47,328 bases of DNA from Clostridia bacterium (GCA_017521365.1 JAFXCT010000008.1:1-47328); one strand, 5' to 3'. Positions 8,016 through 16,483 are shown, counted from the first letter of the stretch. Program-made: numbers and translations. The notes: generated from the letters alone by a model not told the origin.

Positions 8016-8708
8016 TCAAATTTTTTCTATTAATTTCGGACAAAAACCGAGGCTGTCACCCGAAATGAGGTTAAACTGTATCCCCTCATACTCCGAAACG
8101 AAGGCGTTTTTAATTGAAGCCCCGTGGAGATGGGCATAGTAGCAACGCTTTACGTCAAACTCGTGCAGCACTTCTATCAGCTCGTTGACCGCTATTTTGT
8201 TGCTCACGGGCGGATAGTGAAGAAAGGCAATCGGCTCACCGCCGAAATACTTTGCAACCGACAGCGAGCGTCTGAGTCTTCCGGCTTCACGCCTGAGCGC
8301 TTTTTCCTCGTCCTCTGCTCCGCTCTCATAAAACCAGCCCTTTGTGCCGGCAATGCAGATATCGCCGAAGCGGAAGGCGTTGTTAAAGAGAAAGTCAATC
8401 GAGTCAATACCGTTGTCGGCAAGAAACCTCTGCATTTTCGCCTTGGTTTCCCACCAATAATCGTGGTTGCCCTTCATAAGGATTTTCTTGCCGGGCAGAG
8501 AGTGGAGAAAGCGGAAATCCTCAAGCGCTTCGGGCAGCTTCATACCCCACGAAACGTCACCGCAGATAAGCACGGTATCGTCCTCTTTTACTATTTTCCG
8601 CCAGTTTTCCTCAAGCCTTTGCTCGTATCCGCTCCAGCCGTGAAAAACGTCCATAGGCTTTTCAACGCCGAAGGAAAGGTGTGTATCCCCTATTGCAAAA
8701 AGCGACAT
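8016..8708 (-). CDS. Calcineurin-like metallophosphoesterase (COG1768 type)
   Basis: A 230-aa cytoplasmic phosphoesterase. The two-metal motifs appear in order: GDTH (Asp8, His10), GDVSWG, GNHDYWW, HYPP and HLHG. GDVSWG and GNHDYWW are typical of the COG1768 branch of predicted phosphohydrolases, whose natural substrate I do not know. The start lies 5 nt after the thrC stop, with GAGGG 9 nt upstream inside the end of thrC, so the two are probably translated together. It is the last gene of the unit that begins at rplS; nothing in the neighbourhood points to a substrate. Confidence 0.85.
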   Translation of the reverse strand: MSLFAIGDTHLSFGVEKPMDVFHGWSGYEQRLEENWRKIVKEDDTVLICGDVSWGMKLPEALEDFRFLHSLPGKKILMKGNHDYWWETKAKMQRFLADNGIDSIDFLFNNAFRFGDICIAGTKGWFYESGAEDEEKALRREAGRLRRSLSVAKYFGGEPIAFLHYPPVSNKIAVNELIEVLHEFDVKRCYYAHLHGASIKNAFVSEYEGIQFNLISGDSLGFCPKLIEKI

Positions 8709-8713
8709 TCAAA

Positions 8714-10210
8714 TCAGCCCTCAATGCCTAACATATTGTAAACTGCGCCGTACATTTCCGTTTTGTCGATAACGGAGGAGAAGCGGATTTCCTTGTTTTC
8801 AAGGCCGGTAAGCTGTGCGGGACAGGGCACGCCCGTTTCGTCCTCAAGCACCTTTGCCATTTCGTATTCCTCGCCCTCAACAAGTGCGGGATTGATTGCA
8901 GAAAGAACGCTTGCTGTAAACTTGAACGGGCTTGCGGTTGAAGCGATGACAGTAGGTGTGCTGTCGCCCGCAGCCTTGCGGTATTCATCGTAAACCTTGA
9001 CAGCAACTGCCGTATGCGTGTCACACAGGTACTTCTTGTCTGCATAAACAGAGCCGATTGTTGCCTTGGTCTGCTCATCGTCGCAGCAACCTGCGGAGAA
9101 GACAGCCTTTATTTTCTCAAGAATATCGGCATCTACGGTGTACTTGCCGTTCTTTGAAAGCTCTGACATATAGCCGCTGACCTTCTTGTCGTCACCGCCG
9201 CTGAGAATGTAGAGAAGACGCTCAAGGTTGGAGGAAATAAGAATATCCATTGAGGGTGAAATAGTCGTGAAGAAGTTACGGTTTCTGTCATAAGTGCCGT
9301 TTGACAAAAAGTCCGTGAGAACGTTGTTTGCGTTGGAGGCACAGATGAGCTTGCCTACAGGCAGACCCATTTCCTTTGCATAGTAAGCAGCAAGGATATT
9401 GCCGAAGTTACCTGTGGGAACGGCAACGTTAATCTTGTCGCCGAGCTTGATTGCGCCCTGCTCAACAAGGTCGCAGTAAGCGGAAATATAGTAAACAATC
9501 TGGGGAGCAAGTCTGCCCCAGTTGATGGAGTTTGCAGAGGAGAACTGCATACCGTTGTCTTCAAGAAGCTTTGCTACGTCGGGGCTTGTGAAGATAGCCT
9601 TTACGCCGCTCTGTGCATCGTCAAAATTGCCCTTGATTGCACATACGCCGACGTTACCGCCCTCCTGCGTTACCATCTGGAGCTTCTGCATTACGCTGAC
9701 GCCGTCCGACGGATAGAAAACGAGAATTTTCGTGTTGGGAACATCCTTGAAGCCTTCAAGGGCAGCCTTACCCGTATCGCCCGAGGTAGCAACGAGAATA
9801 ACAATCTGCTTGTCGCCGACCGTTTTGCCTGCCGCACGGGTGAGAAGATGAGGAAGAATCTGCAGAGCCATATCCTTGAACGCACAGGTAGGACCGTGCC
9901 AGAGCTCCTGAATATATGCGCTCTCGTCGAGCTTTACGACGGGAGCTGTTTTATCGCTGCTGAATTTACCGCCGCCGTAAGCACCGCTTACGCAATCGGT
10001 GAGCTCTTGAGCCGTAAAATCGGAAAGATATTTGCCGAGCACCTTTACTGCCCTGCCCTGATAATCCATACCGACCAATTCATTGAGCTCATCAAGTGTG
10101 AGTGTAGGAATTTCGGTGGGAACGAAAAGTCCGCCATCCTTTGAGATACCGTTGGCAATAGCCTGTGCAGCCGTTACCTTTACGGAATTATCTCTTGTGC
10201 TTGTGTACAT
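8714..10210 (-). CDS. thrC: Threonine synthase
   Basis: PLP enzyme that turns O-phosphohomoserine into threonine. The start at 10210 is chosen over a GTG five codons earlier because AAAGGTGG lies about 11 nt upstream. The 498-aa product is of the longer fold-type II class, with an N-terminal YTSTRDNSV segment typical of ThrC and the PLP lysine at Lys112 in HGPTCAFKD. SGDTGKAAL and PTGNFGNILA are the phosphate-binding loops. It follows yraN after 48 nt containing a small hairpin. It sits apart from other threonine genes (hom, thrB are not in the window). metA, which draws on the same homoserine pool, lies 7 kb away on the other strand. Confidence 0.96.
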   Translation of the reverse strand: MYTSTRDNSVKVTAAQAIANGISKDGGLFVPTEIPTLTLDELNELVGMDYQGRAVKVLGKYLSDFTAQELTDCVSGAYGGGKFSSDKTAPVVKLDESAYIQELWHGPTCAFKDMALQILPHLLTRAAGKTVGDKQIVILVATSGDTGKAALEGFKDVPNTKILVFYPSDGVSVMQKLQMVTQEGGNVGVCAIKGNFDDAQSGVKAIFTSPDVAKLLEDNGMQFSSANSINWGRLAPQIVYYISAYCDLVEQGAIKLGDKINVAVPTGNFGNILAAYYAKEMGLPVGKLICASNANNVLTDFLSNGTYDRNRNFFTTISPSMDILISSNLERLLYILSGGDDKKVSGYMSELSKNGKYTVDADILEKIKAVFSAGCCDDEQTKATIGSVYADKKYLCDTHTAVAVKVYDEYRKAAGDSTPTVIASTASPFKFTASVLSAINPALVEGEEYEMAKVLEDETGVPCPAQLTGLENKEIRFSSVIDKTEMYGAVYNMLGIEG

Positions 10211-10236
10211 CAAATTAAAGACCACCTTTATTTATC

Positions 10237-10251
10237 GGCTTCTCCGAAGCC
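10237..10251. other. Small hairpin between yraN and thrC
   Basis: GGCTTC-TCC-GAAGCC, a perfect 6-bp stem with a 3-nt loop. No U-tract follows on the minus strand. It may stabilise or process the mRNA ahead of thrC. Confidence 0.35.
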
Positions 10252-10258
10252 CAATTAT

Positions 10259-10612
10259 TTAAAAAGCATTTTCTATATAGTTAAATTCTTTTACCCTGTC
10301 CGATTCGGTGATAACCTCCGCTATATCAAAGCGAGGTTGTAAACCGCTCGGATGAGCAGAAAGATAATGCTGTGCAGTTGTAATTATTCTGCGCTGTTTG
10401 TTACCGTCCACCGCCGCAACGGGTCTGCCCACGGAATTTAACGAGCGTGTTTTGACCTCAATAAAGCAGATATATTTACCCTTGCGGGCAATGATATCAA
10501 TTTCGCCGAAACGGCAGGAATAGTTGGTATCAAGAATTTTATAAAACTTTCTTTTAAGGCGTTTACGGGTGTACGCTTCGCCCATATCGCCCTTTATCCG
10601 TTTTGTATTCAT
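10259..10612 (-). CDS. yraN: YraN/UPF0102 family endonuclease-fold protein
   Basis: A 117-aa protein of the UPF0102 family, which has a restriction-endonuclease-like fold. The nuclease-type core is visible: GEIDIIA followed by FIEVKTR, the D...ExK arrangement. The N-terminal GDMGEAYTRKRLK helix is also typical. The cellular role is not well settled; links to DNA processing have been proposed. The start ATG overlaps the rnhB stop (ATGA), so the two are translationally coupled. The rnhB-yraN pairing is common in Firmicutes. Confidence 0.9.
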   Translation of the reverse strand: MNTKRIKGDMGEAYTRKRLKRKFYKILDTNYSCRFGEIDIIARKGKYICFIEVKTRSLNSVGRPVAAVDGNKQRRIITTAQHYLSAHPSGLQPRFDIAEVITESDRVKEFNYIENAF

Positions 10613-11205
10613 AGTATTTTTTTGAGGAACGAACGCCTGTGCACGGGTGATATGCCGTGCTTTTCGAGCATTTCGTAGTGAAGCGCCGTGCCGTAGCCCT
10701 TGTGCTGTGAAAAGAGATACTGCGGATATTCCTTATCTATTTCAAGCATAAGCCTGTCACGGGTAACCTTTGCGATTATTGAGGCGGCGGCAATGCTCAT
10801 TGAAAGCGAGTCGCCCTTGATAACCGTTTCACCGTTTATGTCAAGCGGCGGCATACGGTTGCCGTCAATCAGCGCATAATCGGCTTTTATCGGCAGACCT
10901 TCAACAGCTCTTTTCATTGCAAGAAAGGTTGCCTGAAGGATATTTATTTCATCAATTTCCGCTTCGCTTGCAAAGGCAACAGACCACGCAAGAGCGTTTT
11001 CGGTAACCTTGTCGTAAAGCATTTCACGCTTCTTTTCGCTGAGCTTTTTGGAATCGTTAAGCCCTTCAATAACCAAGCCCTGCGGCAGTATTACTGCGGC
11101 GGCACAGACGGGACCTGCAAGAGGACCTCTGCCTGCTTCATCGACACCGCAGACGGCTGTGAATCCGTTTTCGGCAGCCCTTGCTTCGTATTCGTAATCG
11201 GGCAT
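10609..11205 (-). CDS. rnhB: Ribonuclease HII
   Basis: Removes ribonucleotides from RNA/DNA hybrids, including single ribonucleotides in DNA. The 198-aa product has the type 2 signature CGVDEAGRGPLAGPV (the catalytic Asp-Glu pair), LNDSKKLSEKKRE, an Asp in DYALIDGN, and the GDSLSMSIAAASIIAKVTRD segment with the last catalytic Asp. KHGISPVHRRSF closes the protein as usual. It starts 6 nt after the rbgA stop, with AAAGG inside the rbgA end, and overlaps yraN by 4 nt. Its place in rplS-lepB-rbgA-rnhB is conserved. Confidence 0.96.
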   Translation of the reverse strand: MPDYEYEARAAENGFTAVCGVDEAGRGPLAGPVCAAAVILPQGLVIEGLNDSKKLSEKKREMLYDKVTENALAWSVAFASEAEIDEINILQATFLAMKRAVEGLPIKADYALIDGNRMPPLDINGETVIKGDSLSMSIAAASIIAKVTRDRLMLEIDKEYPQYLFSQHKGYGTALHYEMLEKHGISPVHRRSFLKKIL

Positions 11206-11211
11206 ATTATG

Positions 11212-12075
11212 TCACGGCCTTTCAAGTGTGATTTTACCGAGCTTACCGCCCCTGTATTCATCAAGCAGGGTTGTAGCCGCACGCTGTGTATCTATCTCTC
11301 CCCTGCTGATAAGCATACCTCTTTTTCTGCCTATGAGCTCAAGGATTTCGTAGGTTTCAAGCCCGTCTATACTGCCGAGCTTATAGCGCTCAAGCAGCAA
11401 GTCACGGTAGTCCCTTGCAAGGACTTCGATAAGGCGCACCGCCATTGTTTCGGCATCAACAACCTCGTCCTTGACAGAGCCGATAAAGGAAAGCTTATCT
11501 CCCACGGCAGGGTCATCGAATTTCGGCCAGAGGACACCCGGGGTATCAAGAAGCTCGATACCGTTGCCTATGGCAAACCACTGATTGCTGCGTGTGACAC
11601 CGGGCTTATCCGCAACCTTGGCACGGTTGGAGCCTGCCATACGGTTGATAAACGAGGATTTGCCTGTGTTGGGAATACCGACAACCATCATACGAAGCGG
11701 CTTACCTGCCATACCCTTTTCCTCGTTGGAGCGGATTTTATCGGCAAGCACCTTTCGCACAAGCGGACGGTAGTTATTGAGACCCTTTCCGCTGCGGCAG
11801 TCAACGGCAATTGCGGCGGCACCGTTGGAATTGAAATAGTCCAGCCAGAGCTTGGTTGCTCTTTCGTCTGCCATATCGCATTTATTGAGCAGGATTATCC
11901 TTGGCTTTTTACCCGTCATTTCGTCAAGCTCGGGATTGCGGCTTGACACGGGCACACGTGCATCGAGCAGCTCCGTTACGGCATCAACAAGCGGCAGGCT
12001 TTCTTTTATAAGCCTGCGTGTCTTTGCCATATGGCCCGGAAACCACTGCACTACCTGCTTTTGTGTATCATTCAT
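11212..12075 (-). CDS. rbgA: Ribosome biogenesis GTPase RbgA (YlqF)
   Basis: Circularly permuted GTPase that helps late assembly of the 50S subunit. The motifs come in permuted order: G4 LLNKCD, then G1 GIPNTGKSS, then G3 DTPGVLWP. The N-terminal WFPGHMAK is the hallmark of this family. The start at 12075 (287 aa) uses GGTGA 8 nt upstream and overlaps the lepB stop by 8 nt; a TTG start eight codons earlier would have no ribosome site. It sits in the unit rplS-lepB-lepB-rbgA-rnhB; an L19 gene together with RbgA matches their shared role in the large subunit. Confidence 0.95.
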   Translation of the reverse strand: MNDTQKQVVQWFPGHMAKTRRLIKESLPLVDAVTELLDARVPVSSRNPELDEMTGKKPRIILLNKCDMADERATKLWLDYFNSNGAAAIAVDCRSGKGLNNYRPLVRKVLADKIRSNEEKGMAGKPLRMMVVGIPNTGKSSFINRMAGSNRAKVADKPGVTRSNQWFAIGNGIELLDTPGVLWPKFDDPAVGDKLSFIGSVKDEVVDAETMAVRLIEVLARDYRDLLLERYKLGSIDGLETYEILELIGRKRGMLISRGEIDTQRAATTLLDEYRGGKLGKITLERP

Positions 12076-12670
12076 AATCGTAATCACCGAAAAATTCAAA
12101 GTACGCTATGGGAGCAAACCTGACCATAACCTGACCAAGGATATAGTTTTCGTCAATCAGACCTATGTCGGGCGAGCGGCTGTCGGTTGAATGCTCACGG
12201 TTATCGCCCATTACGAAAACCTGACCCTCTTTAAGGGTAATGGGATAGTTCCACGCAAGCTCGTCCGTAGTAGTGGGGGTGGCAAGGTACTGCTCGTTGA
12301 GCACCTCGCCGTTGATGTATACGGTTGCCGTTTCAAAATCAATGTCTATCGTGTCGCCGCCAACGGCAATAACACGCTTTACTATGGGCTCGTTAAAAGA
12401 GTTGGGCTGGGTGACGATAACGATATCGCCTCTTTCCGGCTCGGTTATAAAAGCGGAAACCAGAAGCCAGTCACCGTTGTGAAGTGTATTCATCATTGAA
12501 GGTCCGCTCACGCCTACGATACGGCAAACGAAGGTGAACAGAAGCATAATAACGACGATAGCCGAAGCCAATATGGAAACAAATTCAACAACTGCCTGTG
12601 CTACGGTATGTTTTTCGTGTGAATTGCCGGCATTGTGCGTTCCGACACTGAATTTAATTTCTTCGTTCAT
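12068..12670 (-). CDS. lepB: Type I signal peptidase (second of two)
   Basis: Membrane-bound serine-lysine protease that removes signal peptides from exported proteins. One membrane segment is visible at about 28-50. The catalytic Ser58 lies in SGPSMMNTL and Lys98 in VKRVIAVGGD; GDNREHSTDSR is the conserved late box. The 200-aa length is normal for the Firmicute single-span type. The start has AAGGAG 7 nt upstream. It follows another signal peptidase gene after 4 nt. The two differ clearly in sequence, so they are an old pair and not a recent tandem copy; different substrates are plausible but not shown. Confidence 0.93.
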   Translation of the reverse strand: MNEEIKFSVGTHNAGNSHEKHTVAQAVVEFVSILASAIVVIMLLFTFVCRIVGVSGPSMMNTLHNGDWLLVSAFITEPERGDIVIVTQPNSFNEPIVKRVIAVGGDTIDIDFETATVYINGEVLNEQYLATPTTTDELAWNYPITLKEGQVFVMGDNREHSTDSRSPDIGLIDENYILGQVMVRFAPIAYFEFFGDYDYE

Positions 12671-12674
12671 CTGC

Positions 12675-13286
12675 TTACTCCTTTGGCAAATTCAAAAAAT
12701 CTGTTTCAAACGGCATAACTCTCATCTTCACGCTGCCCAGCACGTAACGCACGTCGATAAGACCTATGCGTGTTGTACGGCTGTCAAGAGAGTCATTCCT
12801 GTTGTCGCCCATTACGAAAAGATAGCCCTCGGGCACGGTGAGCGGAAAAGAAACGTCAAAGCTGCGGTAGGTAGGGTCCTTGATATAGGGCTCGTCCAAC
12901 GCCTTGCCGTCGATATAGACAACACCTCGGTCAAAATCTATATCCACGGTCTGTCCCTCGGTTGCGATAACACGCTTTATAACCGGCTCGCCTGACTGGG
13001 TTTTGTTGGGCTGGGTTGAAACGATAATGTCACCGTAATCGGGTGAAAGGTCAAACGCTGATATGATAAGCCAGTTGCCGTCCTGAAGAGTGGGAAGCAT
13101 CGAATCCCCGACAACCTTTACGGGGCGAAGCACAAACGTGAACACAATAAACAGCACGCATATTGCCACCACGACCGACTGAGCCCACTCAAACATACCT
13201 GCTTCACGGCTTCTTGAGCTTTCTTTGGCTTCGGATACGGGAGCAACAGGCTCGTCATAATATTTACGGTATTCGGTAATTTTCAA
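12675..13286 (-). CDS. lepB: Type I signal peptidase (first of two)
   Basis: Signal peptidase I with a cytoplasmic N-terminal tail, one membrane segment (about 36-54), catalytic Ser62 in VGDSMLPTL, Lys104 in IKRVIATEG and the box GDNRNDSLDSR. The open frame extends to an ATG at 13364, but a TATAAT lies only 6 nt before that ATG, so transcripts from that promoter would start at or inside it. I therefore prefer the TTG at 13286, which has AGGTGA 4-5 nt ahead and gives 203 aa. A leaderless start at 13364 (229 aa) remains possible. A nine-codon frame (13283-13312) overlaps the TTG and may feed ribosomes to it. Confidence 0.88.
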   Translation of the reverse strand: MKITEYRKYYDEPVAPVSEAKESSRSREAGMFEWAQSVVVAICVLFIVFTFVLRPVKVVGDSMLPTLQDGNWLIISAFDLSPDYGDIIVSTQPNKTQSGEPVIKRVIATEGQTVDIDFDRGVVYIDGKALDEPYIKDPTYRSFDVSFPLTVPEGYLFVMGDNRNDSLDSRTTRIGLIDVRYVLGSVKMRVMPFETDFLNLPKE

Positions 13287-13369
13287 AGTGTCACCTGCTG
13301 ATTCTTTTTCATAATTCCTTTTTTGAGCAATAGCGCAGGTAAAGATACCTATAAAATCGCTCATTTTAC

Positions 13370-13398
13370 ATTATAGCAAAAAAAAGGAACAAGTACAA
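13370..13398 (-). promoter_or_regulatory. Promoter for the signal peptidase - rbgA unit, inside the rplS terminator
   Basis: TTGTAC (13393-13398), 17-bp spacer, TATAAT (13370-13375) on the minus strand. The -35 lies in the hairpin of the rplS terminator, so one short stretch ends one unit and starts the next. Confidence 0.65.
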
Positions 13399-13408
13399 GA
13401 CTTGTTCC
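13378..13408 (-). terminator. rplS terminator
   Basis: An 8-bp perfect stem (13386-13393 with 13401-13408), followed on the minus strand by eight T residues (13378-13385). It lies 24 bp downstream of the rplS stop. Confidence 0.9.
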
Positions 13409-13432
13409 CGTTTTTGTTGAGAAAATTTTCGA

Positions 13433-13777
13433 TTACTTAAGGTCCTGCTTAACCTTTGCAGCCTTACCGACTCTGTCACGAAGGTAGTAGAGCTTTGCTC
13501 TGCGAACCTTACCTTTTCTGATTGTTGTGACCTTGTCAACATTGGGAGAGTGAACAGGGAATACTCTCTCGATGCCTACGCCGTAGGAAACACGGCGAAC
13601 TGTAAAGGTTTCAGAAATGCCGCTACCCTTGTGAGCAATAACGATACCCTCGAAAGCCTGAATTCTCTCTCTTTCGCCTTCGCGAATCTTAACGTCGACT
13701 CTTACTGTGTCGCCGACCTCAGCAACGGGCTTTTCTGCCTTGATGCTGTCCTGTGCAATGAGTTTCAATGCGTCCAT
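13433..13777 (-). CDS. rplS: 50S ribosomal protein L19
   Basis: Ribosomal protein of the large subunit at the 30S-50S interface. The 114-aa product has the full L19 pattern: [13 protein letters not shown] at the start, then [20 protein letters not shown] and FEGIVIA, and the basic [13 protein letters not shown] end. The start follows GGAGGA 8 nt upstream. It has its own promoter, a structured leader of about 135 nt and a strong terminator, so it is a single-gene unit able to control itself. trmD, its usual upstream neighbour, is absent; the upstream gene is a radical-SAM-linked protein. Confidence 0.97.
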   Translation of the reverse strand: MDALKLIAQDSIKAEKPVAEVGDTVRVDVKIREGERERIQAFEGIVIAHKGSGISETFTVRRVSYGVGIERVFPVHSPNVDKVTTIRKGKVRRAKLYYLRDRVGKAAKVKQDLK

Positions 13778-13912
13778 CTTGATTTTCCTCCAAATAAATT
13801 TTCAGGCGTTCGTAACAATTATACTTTGTGAAAAAGTATTTGAAAGAGGACCGCCAGCATTAATGTTTTTTGCATTAATTCCCGTCCTTGGAACATGACG
13901 GATAACAAACGC
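13778..13912 (-). promoter_or_regulatory. Structured rplS mRNA leader, candidate L19 autoregulatory element
   Basis: The leader contains three clear hairpins: GACGG/CCGTC (13897-13901 with 13882-13886), a 7-bp ATTAATG/CATTAAT stem (13859-13865 with 13873-13879) and a 7-bp stem ATACTTT/AAAGTAT (13821-13827 with 13833-13839). Bacilli have an L19 leader that represses rplS; whether this one is homologous needs a covariance search. Confidence 0.55.
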
Positions 13913-13918
13913 TAAAGT

Positions 13919-13947
13919 ATATTAACACAAACATTTCCAAAATGCAA
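13919..13947 (-). promoter_or_regulatory. rplS promoter
   Basis: TTGCAT (13942-13947), 17-bp spacer, TAATAT (13919-13924) on the minus strand, just downstream of the preceding gene's stop. Confidence 0.6.
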
Positions 13948-13955
13948 GTGTTTTT

Positions 13956-14612
13956 TTAAAATTTTTCAAGGTTTGCAAGCAAAATTCCTTTACGGGTGAT
14001 GTTTTTGTATTCTATGCTCTCCCCCGTTACGGCTGAAAGCGCTTCAAGAAGCAGGAACGGACTTGCGTTTTTCGTGCTGCCTGCGGCAAGAACTATGTCT
14101 ATTTCAACAAATTCTCCGTTTTCGCTTACGGTGTAATCGCCCATCATTTCGGCAATATTGACCTGCTTTGTAACCTTATGTCTGCCTGACTTACCCGTCT
14201 TTTCGGCAGGAAGGTTTCCCGAAGCGAGGGCCGAGAGGATTTTTTCCTTTGCACCGTCAAAGCCGTAAATTACGATACTGTACTTTGCAAAGGCTATATC
14301 GCCGGGCTTATTGACCGCATTTTCAACACGGACAACCTCTATACCCTCGGGCAGAACGGGGTTGAGCTTTCTTTTTACTTCGGTGTTGGAAATATCGCCC
14401 TCAAGGCGTATATCAACGGGCTCACCCTCACTTTCAACGCCAAGAGGCAGAGGAAGTGCAAAGGTTACGTACGGGTGAGGGTTGAAGCCCTCGGTGTACC
14501 ACAGGTCAATGTCTGCACGGCGCACGGCACGCATCATACACCTCTGCATATCAAGGTGTGACGTGTATTTAGCCCTGCCCTTTTTGGCAAGCACCACTCT
14601 TACGCAGCGCAT
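13956..14612 (-). CDS. Radical-SAM-linked protein (TIGR03936/DUF2344)
   Basis: A 218-aa protein of DUF2344, nearly always encoded next to or fused to the TIGR03960 radical-SAM protein. KYTSHLDMQRCMMRAVRRADI and YTEGFNPHPYVTFALPLPLGVES near the N-terminus are the family signature. The function is not known; a role with the radical-SAM partner in modifying RNA or protein is inferred only from their constant pairing. The start at 14612 uses GGAGG 8 nt upstream and overlaps the partner's 3' end by 44 nt. In other Clostridia an RNase G-type gene and rplU-rpmA often follow; here rplS follows. Confidence 0.9.
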   Translation of the reverse strand: MRCVRVVLAKKGRAKYTSHLDMQRCMMRAVRRADIDLWYTEGFNPHPYVTFALPLPLGVESEGEPVDIRLEGDISNTEVKRKLNPVLPEGIEVVRVENAVNKPGDIAFAKYSIVIYGFDGAKEKILSALASGNLPAEKTGKSGRHKVTKQVNIAEMMGDYTVSENGEFVEIDIVLAAGSTKNASPFLLLEALSAVTGESIEYKNITRKGILLANLEKF

Positions 14613-16443
14613 CGCATTCACCTCCGTTTATTTTGTTTGCACCGCAGCCCGAGCACTTTTCACGGCAATGAGGAGTTGTTTCGTTTCTGTGTGCCTTAGT
14701 ATATTCTCTGATTAAATGGTTCTTGGTCACGCCGTAGTCAAGGTGGTCCCACGGCAGAATTTCATCGAGGCTTCTTTCTCTGCCTGCATAGAAGGCTGGG
14801 TCTATGCCGCAGTCGTCAAAGCTTGCCATCCAGTCGTCAAGACGGAAGCACTCATCCCAGCCGTCAAGCTTACAGCCTCGTTTCCACGCTGTTTCAATAA
14901 CGGCGGAAAGGCGTCTGTCACCCCTTGCGAACACACCTTCAAGGAAGCTCATATCCGTATTGTGGCGGGTGAGCGAAATTTTACGGCTTGTAAGGCTGCT
15001 GATGACAAGCTGCTGCTTGCGAAGAAGCTCCTCCTTGCTGTTCTGACCCTCCCATTGGAAGGGTGTGAAGGGCTTGGGTACAAAGGGGGCAACGCTGATG
15101 CTTACGTTTACGCCCTTACCCTTGGGCTTGTTGGGGTTGCGGTAGAATTCGTCAACCACCTTCTGTGCAAGCTGAGCTATGGCAACAATATCCTCATCCG
15201 TTTCCGTGGGAAGACCGAGCATAAAGTAGAGCTTAACGCTTGTCCAGCCTGCATCGAAAGCCTTCCTTGCGGCGGAAAGGATTTCTTCCTCGGTAAGGTT
15301 TTTATTTATTACGTCACGCATACGCTGTGAGCCTGCTTCCGGCGCAAAGGTAAGACCGCTCCTTCTGACAGAAGCAAGGCGCTCGGAAAGCTCTTTTGAG
15401 AAATTGTCTGCACGAAGCGAGGGCAGAGCTATATTGACCCTGTCCTTGACAGTCCAGTCGAGCAGCTTATTGAGAAGCGGCTCAAGCTCGGTGTAGTCAC
15501 TGGTGCTCAGTGAGCAGAGGGAAACCTCGTCATAACCCGTTGAATCGCAGATACGCTTACAGTCACGGTTGACAGTTTCAGCCGTCTTTTCTCTTATCGG
15601 GCGGTAGATATAACCTGCCTGACAAAAGCGGCAGCCGCGGATACAGCCGCGGAAAATTTCTGCAACCGTTCTGTCGTGAATAATCTCAACGGAAGGCACG
15701 ATAAACGTTTCGGGGAAATAGACCTTATCAAGGTCGCTGATTATTCTTTTTTCAACTCTTTCGGGTGCCGTGCCCAAAGGCTTTATTGACTTTACGGTTT
15801 TGTCCCCGTTATATTCAACATCATAAAGCGACGGCACGTAAATGCCCTTGATTTTAGCCGCTTCGAGCAGAAACTCCTGCTTTGTCGAGCCCTTTGCCTT
15901 ATGAATTTTAAGCAGGTCTATAAGGTCGTTTGTAACCTCTTCGCCCTCACCGGGGAGCATAATATCAAAGAAATCCGCCATAGGCTCCGCATTACATACG
16001 CAGGGACCGCCTGCAATAACGATAGGAGCAAGGTCTTTCCTGTCCTTGGCATAAATAGGCAGACCTGCAAGGTCAAGCATATTTAGCACGTTGGAATAGC
16101 TCATTTCATACTGCAGTGTGAAGCCGATAAGGTCGAAATCCTTTATCGGGTCGCCGCTTTCAAGTCCGTAGAGCAATATGCCGTTTTCACGCATCTTCTC
16201 TTCCATATCGACCCACGGTGCAAAGACACGCTCGCACCAGGCATCCTCACGCTCATTGACGAGCGAATAGAGAATCTTGATACCGAGGTGTGACATACCC
16301 ACTTCATAAGTATCGGGGAAGCAGAAGGCGTAGCGGATGTCAACTTTTTCTTTATCCTTTACAATACTGTTCGGCTCGCCGCCCGTATATCTGCCGGGCT
16401 TCTGGACAAGCGGAAGTATTCTTTCAAGCTTTTCGGAAAGCAT
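14569..16443 (-). CDS. Radical SAM protein, TIGR03960 family
   Basis: A 624-aa radical-SAM enzyme of unknown substrate. The N-terminal part (about 1-220) resembles a cobalamin-binding-like domain (PDTYEVGMSHLGIKILY, LPGEGEE). The radical-SAM core has the iron-sulfur cysteines Cys267, Cys271 and Cys274 (RGCIRGCRFCQAG) and later LRADNFS and TFAPEAGSQRMR. The C-terminal tail holds a second Cys cluster (CREKCSGCGANK), which may bind a metal. The start at 16443 follows GGAGGA with 5 nt spacing; six more residues upstream in the frame lack a site. It overlaps its partner DUF2344 gene and follows the spoIVF-like pair, an order common in Clostridia. Confidence 0.9.
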   Translation of the reverse strand: MLSEKLERILPLVQKPGRYTGGEPNSIVKDKEKVDIRYAFCFPDTYEVGMSHLGIKILYSLVNEREDAWCERVFAPWVDMEEKMRENGILLYGLESGDPIKDFDLIGFTLQYEMSYSNVLNMLDLAGLPIYAKDRKDLAPIVIAGGPCVCNAEPMADFFDIMLPGEGEEVTNDLIDLLKIHKAKGSTKQEFLLEAAKIKGIYVPSLYDVEYNGDKTVKSIKPLGTAPERVEKRIISDLDKVYFPETFIVPSVEIIHDRTVAEIFRGCIRGCRFCQAGYIYRPIREKTAETVNRDCKRICDSTGYDEVSLCSLSTSDYTELEPLLNKLLDWTVKDRVNIALPSLRADNFSKELSERLASVRRSGLTFAPEAGSQRMRDVINKNLTEEEILSAARKAFDAGWTSVKLYFMLGLPTETDEDIVAIAQLAQKVVDEFYRNPNKPKGKGVNVSISVAPFVPKPFTPFQWEGQNSKEELLRKQQLVISSLTSRKISLTRHNTDMSFLEGVFARGDRRLSAVIETAWKRGCKLDGWDECFRLDDWMASFDDCGIDPAFYAGRERSLDEILPWDHLDYGVTKNHLIREYTKAHRNETTPHCREKCSGCGANKINGGECDALRKSGACQKGQG

Positions 16444-16483
16444 AAACGTCCTCCAAATCAAAATTACACCTTATTGTACACGA

